A DNA stretch of 10,876 nt from CAMLHP01 sp035707845 (lineage in GTDB: Bacteria; Gemmatimonadota; Gemmatimonadetes; Gemmatimonadales; GWC2-71-9). Made by a program: the position numbers and the translations under genes. Numbering within the stretch: position 1 is the stretch's first letter; each line of letters begins with the position of its first letter. Shown here piece after piece: positions 5,923 through 10,876 of the stretch. The stretch is from positions 1 to 10,876 of the forward strand of contig DASSTP010000160.1 in the NCBI GenBank assembly GCA_035707845.1, in the 5' to 3' direction. A model generated the notes under the pieces. It worked only from the letters and a program-made list of their open reading frames with translations, searched no databases and had not been told where the DNA came from.

Positions 5923-7719
5923 CTAGCGGTGCACCAGCGGCCGGGCAACGTCGCCGTCGGGCTCCAGCAGCCGTACATCCACGTACTCTGCGGCGGCATC
6001 GCGGAGAATGCGGCTGACGTCACGCGCATGGCGCGCGTCGAGCGCGGCCTCGCTGGCGGCGGTCATGGCGGAGAACGGCACGGCACGAACCAGCCACTTG
6101 ACCGCCGCCAGCGACGGCGGCGACACGCTGAGCGTGCGCACACCAAGCCCTGCGAGCAGGAGCGCATGCAGCGGATCCGATGCCATCTCGCCGCATACGC
6201 TCACCGGCAGCCCCTTCTCCTGCCCGATGCGGATGACCTGCCGCAGCTGGCGCAACATGGCGGGGTCGTGTGGCTGGAACCGGTCGGCGAGGCGGGCGTT
6301 CCCCCGATCCACGGCCAGCGTGTACTGCGTGAGGTCATTGGTGCCGACGCTGAAGAAGGCGCTCACCTCGGCCAGCCGGTCCGCGATCATCACCGCCGCC
6401 GGCGTTTCCACCATGACCCCCACGGGCACGGTTTCGGCGGCCTCCATGCCGCTGGCGCGCAGCCGGGCGGACTCCTCCGCGAGCATCTCGCGCGAGCGCT
6501 CCACTTCCTCCAGCGTGCTGATGAGCGGCAGCATCAGCTTGATGCGGCGCCGGTAGGCGGCCCGCAGCACCGCGCGCAGCTGGTCGCGAAACAGCTCGGG
6601 ATGATCGAGGCACACGCGAATGGAGCGCCAGCCCAGGAAGGGATTGGCCTCATGGCTGGTCTTGAAGGCCGCGGGAAACTTGTCGCCGCCGAGGTCATAG
6701 CTCCGGATGATGACTTCGTGATCCGGGAAGGCCAGCGACACCCGCCGGAAGTAGCGGGCCTGTTCGTCCTCCGACGGCATGGTACTGCGCCCGCCCAGCA
6801 TGAACTCGGTGCGCAGGAGCCCCACGCCCTCGGCGCCGTTCCGCACGGCCGCCTCGATTTCATCGGGCAGGTCCACGTTGCCCATCAGGGTAACGCGCTC
6901 GCCGTCGGGCGTCACCGCGGGCTGGTTCACCACGGTCTCGAGCTGCAGCTCGAAGCGGCGCCGGCGGCTCAGCCGGGTGCGCGCTGCATCCAGTTCATCT
7001 GCCGACGGATCGACGAGCACCGCGCCGCTCTGGCCATCGAGCAGCAGCATGTCACCGTTCCGGATCCGTGACATCGCGCCTGCCGCACCCATGACCGCCG
7101 GAATCCCCAGCGAGTGCGCCAGGATCGCGGCGTGGGAGGTACGGGTGCCCTCCTCGCTCACCAGACCCACGACGTGGTCGCGATCGAGCTGCACGGTGAG
7201 GCCGGGCGAAAGCTCCTGCGCCACGATGACGACGTGCTGGTCGGTCTGGACCGCCCAGGGTTCGAGCTCCCGCCGGCCAGACAGGCGATAGAGCATCCGC
7301 ATCTGGATGGCGTGGAGATCAGGCAGGCGGTCGCGCAACTGGGCGCTGCCCGAGTTCTGGAACAGCTGCCGCAGTTCGAGCGCCTTGAATTCGTAAGCCG
7401 TCTCGGCGCTGAAGCGGTTCGTGCGGATGACGGCCTCGACGGCGGCGAGAAAGTCCGGGTCCTGCGCCATGAGGATCTGCGCATCGAAGATGCGGGCCTC
7501 TTCCTCGCCGGCGCGCTCCAGCACCCGCTCCCGCAGGTGGCGCAGCTTGCCCGTCACCACGCGCACACTGGCGTGCAGGCGGCGGACTTCATGCTCCACC
7601 TCGTCCGGCTCCACGGTGCGGTCGGGCACGTCGGGAAAGTCCAGGCGCACCACCAGCGCGGGCGCCCATGCCGTGCCCGGCGACACCCCGATGCCACGCA
7701 GGAGGCGGTCGTCCGTCAT
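5923..7719 (-). CDS. ptsI: PTS Enzyme I (phosphoenolpyruvate-protein phosphotransferase)
   Basis: A 598-residue cytoplasmic enzyme that takes phosphate from phosphoenolpyruvate and passes it to HPr. The N-terminal domain starts with RGIGVSPGTAWAP (8-20) and holds the HPr-binding helices. The phosphohistidine domain has GTRTSHAAILAHSLGIPAV (191-209), with active His196. The C-terminal PEP-binding barrel shows GVGLLRTEFM (298-307), YDLGGDKFP (341-349), NPFLGWRSIR (359-368), VMVETPAAV (435-443), FFSVGTNDLTQYTLAVDRGN (455-474) and VSVCGEM (506-512) with the catalytic acid Cys509. Length is slightly above E. coli EI (575), with about 25 extra residues at the C-terminus. The ATG overlaps the ptsH stop (ATGA), so HPr and Enzyme I are translationally coupled. 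No essential residue is missing. Confidence 0.97.
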   Translation of the reverse strand: MTDDRLLRGIGVSPGTAWAPALVVRLDFPDVPDRTVEPDEVEHEVRRLHASVRVVTGKLRHLRERVLERAGEEEARIFDAQILMAQDPDFLAAVEAVIRTNRFSAETAYEFKALELRQLFQNSGSAQLRDRLPDLHAIQMRMLYRLSGRRELEPWAVQTDQHVVIVAQELSPGLTVQLDRDHVVGLVSEEGTRTSHAAILAHSLGIPAVMGAAGAMSRIRNGDMLLLDGQSGAVLVDPSADELDAARTRLSRRRRFELQLETVVNQPAVTPDGERVTLMGNVDLPDEIEAAVRNGAEGVGLLRTEFMLGGRSTMPSEDEQARYFRRVSLAFPDHEVIIRSYDLGGDKFPAAFKTSHEANPFLGWRSIRVCLDHPELFRDQLRAVLRAAYRRRIKLMLPLISTLEEVERSREMLAEESARLRASGMEAAETVPVGVMVETPAAVMIADRLAEVSAFFSVGTNDLTQYTLAVDRGNARLADRFQPHDPAMLRQLRQVIRIGQEKGLPVSVCGEMASDPLHALLLAGLGVRTLSVSPPSLAAVKWLVRAVPFSAMTAASEAALDARHARDVSRILRDAAAEYVDVRLLEPDGDVARPLVHR

Positions 7720-7982
7720 GCCTCGCCGAATCCCTCTGCAATGAGCGCGCAGAGCGCCGCAACGGCCTCGGCCTCATCCGGGCCATCAGCGCGCACTGAC
7801 ACGGTGCTGCCGAACTCCGCGGCCAGCATCATCACGCCCATGATGCTCTTGCCGTTGACTTCCATGCCGTCCTTCTCCAGCCGGATATCGCTGGCAAAGC
7901 TGGCCGCGGCGCGCACCAGTTGCGCGGCCGGCCGGGCATGGAGCCCGAGCTGGTTCACGATCTGCGCCTCACGCTGCGTCAT
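7716..7982 (-). CDS. ptsH: HPr phosphocarrier protein with both His15 and Ser46
   Basis: An 88-residue cytoplasmic phosphocarrier. NQLGLHARPAAQL (10-22) contains the Enzyme I phosphorylation site His15, followed by Arg17. NGKSIMGVMMLA (43-54) contains Ser46 in the exact context phosphorylated by HPr kinase in Firmicutes-type HPr. Having Ser46 together with an hprK gene in the same operon supports a working regulatory phosphorylation. I chose the ATG at 7982, which overlaps the EIID stop (ATGA) and gives the standard HPr length. The frame is open to 8141, but the added stretch is Arg/Ala-rich shadow sequence from the EIID gene. It passes phosphate to the EIIA encoded four genes upstream. Confidence 0.96.
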   Translation of the reverse strand: MTQREAQIVNQLGLHARPAAQLVRAAASFASDIRLEKDGMEVNGKSIMGVMMLAAEFGSTVSVRADGPDEAEAVAALCALIAEGFGEA

Positions 7983-8713
7983 GCAAGTATCCATCGAAGC
8001 AGCACTGCGCCTCCCATGGCGATAAGCGTGAATCGCGGGGCCGAGTAGCGCGGCCCAGCCAGCCGGCTTGCGGCGATGCCGGTGCCGGCCAGCAGCAGCG
8101 TGCCGAGTAGCGCGCGCGGGCCGAAGGGCCGCAGCAGCCACTCACCCACCAGCGGCGCGGCGACGCCCACCGCGAAGCCGGCCGCCGGGCCGGCCCAGGC
8201 GACAAACCGTGGCAGCTTGGACGCACTGATGGCTGCGCCCACCTTCATTCCCGCGGCGAGCCCGGTCTGCAGTGTCCAGTACGCCACGTAGAGCCGGATG
8301 GCGTTGAACACCACCAGGAATCCGGCAACCGCCATCCATGACGCGCCGAGGGCAATCGCGGCCAGCGATGCGCCGAGCAGCGCGGGAAGCAGCCCCGCCC
8401 AGAAGAGCTGGTCGCCCAGCGCGCCCAGCGGGCTGCAGAGCGCCGCCCGCAGGCGGATGATCTGCTCGCTCGGCGCGTCGTCGTACTCCGCCCGCGCCAG
8501 CGCGCCAAGCGCAAGCCCAGACAGGTAAGGATGGCAGTTGAAGAACAGCGCCGAGCGCATGGTGGCGGCGCGGAATCGCTCGGGATCACGCTCCTGCAGT
8601 GACTGCAGCAACGGGGCGGCGGCGTAGCCCATGCCGACGCCGAGCATCCGTTCGTAATTCCATGCCCCCTGCACTGCCAGCAGGCGCCGCCGGGCCGAGG
8701 CCGTTCCCTTCAC
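7979..8713 (-). CDS. PTS system mannose-family EIID component (compact)
   Basis: A 244-residue membrane subunit that pairs with EIIC to form the sugar channel of mannose-family PTS permeases. Conserved stretches are LLAVQGAWNYERMLGVGMGY (11-30), ALFFNCHPYLSGLALG (55-70), SPLGALGDQLFWAGLLPALL (94-113, equivalent to the GPLAGVGDPIFW region of ManZ), and FNAIRLYVAYWTLQTGLAAG (136-155). Hydrophobic helices follow at about 172-193, 201-219 and 228-244. It is roughly 40 residues shorter than E. coli ManZ, mainly in the last third. The GTG at 8713 overlaps the EIIC stop (GTGA) and gives the expected N-terminus; upstream extension to 8761 lies inside EIIC and is not conserved. The transported substrate cannot be told from sequence. 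Confidence 0.9.
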   Translation of the reverse strand: MKGTASARRRLLAVQGAWNYERMLGVGMGYAAAPLLQSLQERDPERFRAATMRSALFFNCHPYLSGLALGALARAEYDDAPSEQIIRLRAALCSPLGALGDQLFWAGLLPALLGASLAAIALGASWMAVAGFLVVFNAIRLYVAYWTLQTGLAAGMKVGAAISASKLPRFVAWAGPAAGFAVGVAAPLVGEWLLRPFGPRALLGTLLLAGTGIAASRLAGPRYSAPRFTLIAMGGAVLLRWILA

Positions 8714-9390
8714 GCGAGCCAGACCAGCAGCAGTCCCAGCATGGCCCCACCCACCAGCCAACGGAGCCGCGCGCCCCGGCCGGCGCTGCGCAGGGCACCG
8801 CCGATCACCGCCGCAATGCCCGATCCGATGGCGATGACACTGAGCAGGGCGGCGGTGCCAGGATCGAGCGTCACGTACCGCTCCGTCAGGCTGGCCAGTA
8901 TCAACGCAACTGCGGTGAGCAGCAGTCCCCGCGAGGCATCCAGCATGATCGAGCCGAGCTGGAGCCGCTCGATTGTCCGGGCGTCACCCGCTTCCAGGCC
9001 GGGCGCGCTGCGTTGCACCGCACGGCCAATCCGATGACGCAGCCGGCCCAGGGTCCACCCGCCAATCGAGGCGACGACGAGGGCCAGTGCCACCGCGAGG
9101 CCCAGTGACTCCTCCCACGATCCGTGATGCGCCACCAGGACGGCACCGCCGACCGTGGCGGGGCCATAGTCCGGATAGCGGGCCGCACCGACCGGCAGCA
9201 CGTCCAGCGCAAAGAGTTCCATCACTACTGCGAGCCGAAACCCGGATGCGAGATCGCCGGCGATCCAGCCTGCCACCGTCCCCGCGACCAGGGGCCGCGC
9301 GATCATCATCTGGGGAACGCTGACCAGGTCGAGTGCCACCACGGTGCCCCACACCAGCAGCAGGACCACGGTGAGCACCGGGTCGCTCAC
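8710..9390 (-). CDS. PTS system mannose-family EIIC component (compact)
   Basis: A 226-residue multi-helix membrane protein. The first half matches EIIC of the mannose/sorbose family: ALDLVSVPQMMIARPLVAGT (19-38), GWIAGDLASGFRLAVVMELF (41-60) and LPVGAARYPDYGPATVGGAV (65-84), the region that lines the sugar site and includes the ELFAL and VGAA-xx-PD motifs. Further hydrophobic stretches are at about 96-113, 154-168, 178-200 and 211-226. E. coli ManY is about 266 residues, so this is a short version with a small central loop (115-145). I chose the GTG at 9390 because it overlaps the EIIB stop (GTGA); the open frame to 9741 adds a Gly/Arg/His-rich stretch with no membrane character. It would form the translocation unit with EIID. 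Confidence 0.88.
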   Translation of the reverse strand: MSDPVLTVVLLLVWGTVVALDLVSVPQMMIARPLVAGTVAGWIAGDLASGFRLAVVMELFALDVLPVGAARYPDYGPATVGGAVLVAHHGSWEESLGLAVALALVVASIGGWTLGRLRHRIGRAVQRSAPGLEAGDARTIERLQLGSIMLDASRGLLLTAVALILASLTERYVTLDPGTAALLSVIAIGSGIAAVIGGALRSAGRGARLRWLVGGAMLGLLLVWLA

Positions 9391-9863
9391 TTGATGGCGC
9401 TCAGCGGCAGCGGCACGGCCGTGGGTACGTCCTGCGCCGTGACCATGGCACCATCCGCGGCCAGCGCCCGCAGTTCCGCCAGTTCCGCATCGGTCAGGTA
9501 CACATAGGGCAGGCGTTCGGAGCGGCCGGGCTGGTGATGAATGCCACCGAGGTTGATCCGCTGTACGATGGCGGGTGCGGCGTCGTGGAGACGGGCCATC
9601 GTCGGGAGGCTGCCCGTGAGAATGGCGGACTTGCGCGGCGAGGATTGCCACTCCGGAAGCGCGGAGGCGGCCGCCTCGGTGGTTGCGAAGCTGACTTCCA
9701 TGCCGTCCGGGACCGCCATGCGGTAGAGATCCTGCTCCCAATCGTTGGCGGCGACATCGTCATCCACGAGAATGATGCGATCGAGCCCGAGGGAGCGGCC
9801 CCATCCAATCACCACCTGCCCGTGGATGAGCCGGTCGTCCACCCGCGCGAGCACGATGGGCAC
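9387..9863 (-). CDS. PTS system mannose-family EIIB component
   Basis: A 158-residue cytoplasmic subunit that receives phosphate from EIIA and gives it to the incoming sugar. The N-terminus has the family motif ARVDDRLIHGQVVIGW (6-21), with phospho-accepting His14 preceded by the Asp-Asp-Arg turn. IILVDDDVAANDWEQDLYRMAVPDG (30-54, split by the conserved ND) and NLGGIHH (104-110) are also typical. The length is close to free-standing EIIB domains (about 160). The start is a GTG at 9863 that shares one base with the EIIA stop (TAGTG), so translation probably restarts there. Phosphotransfer function looks intact. Confidence 0.93.
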   Translation of the reverse strand: MPIVLARVDDRLIHGQVVIGWGRSLGLDRIILVDDDVAANDWEQDLYRMAVPDGMEVSFATTEAAASALPEWQSSPRKSAILTGSLPTMARLHDAAPAIVQRINLGGIHHQPGRSERLPYVYLTDAELAELRALAADGAMVTAQDVPTAVPLPLSAIK

Positions 9864-10243
9864 TAGGGCACCTTGATGGCCTGGGTCCCGGATTCGGCGG
9901 CGCGGCGGGCGGCCGCCTCGGGCGGCTGGTCGCGGTGATACATGAAGTCCACCAGCATCGCGAGGTTGACGCCGGTCACGACTTCCACGTCGTCACGATC
10001 GCGCAGCCGCCGGAGCACCGCGAGCAGGCAGGAGCCCGCCGCCATGTCGACGAAGACCACCGCGGGGCTGGAGCCGACCGCTTCCTCTACCCGTTGCTCC
10101 AGGGAGCCGCGGTCACACTGGTCGTTGGACACCGGAATGAGCCCTTCACCGTCACCGGTAATGCGCACCACCGCATCCACCAGGGATGCCGCGATGGAAC
10201 CGTGTCCCACGACTACGCCATGAAGCCGGTTATTCGTAGTCAT
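9863..10243 (-). CDS. PTS system mannose-family EIIA component
   Basis: A 126-residue cytoplasmic subunit that takes phosphate from HPr. GVVVGHGSIAASLVDAVVRITG (9-30, with His14 as the likely phosphorylated residue), the VVFVDMAAGSC strand/turn (62-72) with Asp66, and GVNLAMLVDFMYHRD (91-105) match the EIIA fold of ManX-type proteins. I chose the ATG at 10243: it places the histidine at the usual distance from the N-terminus and overlaps the end of hprK by 14 bases. It is a free-standing domain, not fused to EIIB as in E. coli ManX. Such small stand-alone EIIA proteins next to hprK also occur in regulatory PTS branches of other bacteria. Confidence 0.92.
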   Translation of the reverse strand: MTTNNRLHGVVVGHGSIAASLVDAVVRITGDGEGLIPVSNDQCDRGSLEQRVEEAVGSSPAVVFVDMAAGSCLLAVLRRLRDRDDVEVVTGVNLAMLVDFMYHRDQPPEAAARRAAESGTQAIKVP

Positions 10244-10876
10244 TCCGCAGGTACTCCCGCACGCCACGCTGTTCCTTCATGCGCTTGATCAGCCGCTCGT
10301 TGAACGCGGCCGCCACATCCACGCCGGAATAGCGCAGCAAGTGCATCATGGCCACGACCTCGGAAATCACGGTGATGTTCTTTCCCGGATTGAGCGCCAC
10401 GACCACCTTGGGTAACCGCACGCCCAGGATTTCGGTTTCCTGGTGCAGCAGCCCGGTGCGATCCTGGTCCTTGGCGGTTTCCCAATCCTCCAGTTGCACG
10501 ACTACCTCGATGCGCTTCTGCTGCCGCACCGCCCGCACGCCGAAGAGCGCGGGAATATCCACCAGGCCGATGCCGCGAATTTCCATGTGATGACCGGCCA
10601 GCTCGTGCCCGCGGCCGATGAGCACTTCCTCACCCCGGCGGATGACCTGCACCACGTCATCAGCCACCAGCCGGTGGCCGCGTTCCACCAGGTCGAGCAC
10701 GCATTCACTCTTCCCGATGCCGGACCGCCCCACGAACAGCAGGCCCACGCCATAAACGTCCGCGAGCGAGCCGTGCAGCGTCGTGCGCGGCGCGAAGGCC
10801 TCCTCGAGCAGCGGCTTGATGCGCCGGTAGAACTCGGCGGTCTTGAGCGTGCTGCGCAGGACCGGCACGCTGCGCG
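10230..10876 (-). CDS. hprK: HPr kinase/phosphorylase (5' end beyond window)
   Basis: The visible 215 or so residues are the catalytic C-terminal domain; the start and most of the N-terminal domain (about 110 residues in typical family members) lie outside the window. The frame is open to the edge, so a GTG at 10868 is internal, not the start. From that codon, visible motifs are APRTTLHGSLADVYGVGLL (26-44) with the catalytic-region His32, Walker A GRSGIGKSE (47-55), RLVADD (66-71), the HPrK signature EIRGIGLVDIPALFG (96-110) and NPGKNITVISEVVAMMHLL (160-178). The enzyme phosphorylates and dephosphorylates Ser46 of HPr. That serine is present in the HPr encoded in the same operon. Its last 14 bases overlap EIIA. 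No rapZ-like gene lies between hprK and EIIA, unlike some related clusters. Confidence 0.95.
   Translation of the reverse strand, partial: RSVPVLRSTLKTAEFYRRIKPLLEEAFAPRTTLHGSLADVYGVGLLFVGRSGIGKSECVLDLVERGHRLVADDVVQVIRRGEEVLIGRGHELAGHHMEIRGIGLVDIPALFGVRAVRQQKRIEVVVQLEDWETAKDQDRTGLLHQETEILGVRLPKVVVALNPGKNITVISEVVAMMHLLRYSGVDVAAAFNERLIKRMKEQRGVREYLRNDYE

Noticed and set aside
5929..7071. Long plus-strand open frame (380 codons) opposite ptsI
   Set aside because: It is antisense to a fully conserved Enzyme I gene. Its product is rich in His, Gly, Arg and Ala with no domain, as expected for shadow frames in GC-rich DNA.
7114..8025. Plus-strand open frame (303 codons) spanning ptsI and ptsH
   Set aside because: It crosses two well-supported genes on the other strand and shows no recognisable domain.
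10230..10868. GTG at 10868 as the true start of hprK
   Set aside because: The frame stays open to the window edge and the N-terminal domain of HPrK would be missing, so the codon is internal.

Overview
The window is a dense, GC-rich bacterial stretch in which every supported gene lies on the minus strand, so biological order runs from base 10876 down to base 1. It looks like the chromosome of a diderm bacterium with a G+C-rich genome. The evidence is a lipoprotein-type periplasmic B12-binding protein, an HPr kinase/phosphorylase next to a mannose-family PTS, and heptanucleotide repeats inside coding sequence. My best guess is Gemmatimonadota, with Myxococcota/Desulfobacterota-like or Acidobacteriota lineages as alternatives. 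This rests on gene content and style and was not checked by any search.

Region 1 (10876 to 5923) is a tightly packed PTS operon: hprK (5' end outside the window), EIIA, EIIB, EIIC and EIID of the mannose/fructose/sorbose family, ptsH (HPr) and ptsI (Enzyme I). Most junctions are ATGA, GTGA or TAGTG overlaps. HPr keeps both His15 (phosphorylated by Enzyme I) and Ser46 (target of HPrK). The set therefore looks like a complete phosphorelay plus its kinase-based regulator, but no sugar catabolic gene accompanies it and both membrane subunits are short.

Region 2 (5859 to 2991) holds metK (S-adenosylmethionine synthetase), a bifunctional-nuclease (DUF151) protein, and a secreted/membrane-anchored protein with a carboxypeptidase-regulatory-like domain that I cannot assign to a function.

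Region 3 (about 3016 to 1) is a vitamin B12 uptake operon: a possible sigma70-type promoter, a well-conserved cobalamin riboswitch, a structured leader, then btuF, btuC and btuD, and the first codons of another coupled gene cut by the window edge. The leader is the most interesting part. The 3' strand of the riboswitch closing helix can pair perfectly with a segment just downstream (a competing helix), and a strong hairpin buries the btuF start codon, which points to translational control. Two arrays of a GCTGAGC-type heptamer flank this control region, one in the end of the upstream gene and one in the btuF lipoprotein linker.

No tRNA, rRNA, CRISPR array, insertion sequence or intrinsic terminator was seen, and no gap between genes exceeds about 262 bases. 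I did not find a clearly new multi-gene system. The candidates for novelty are the B12 leader architecture, the repeats around it, the stand-alone PTS, and the unassigned membrane protein.
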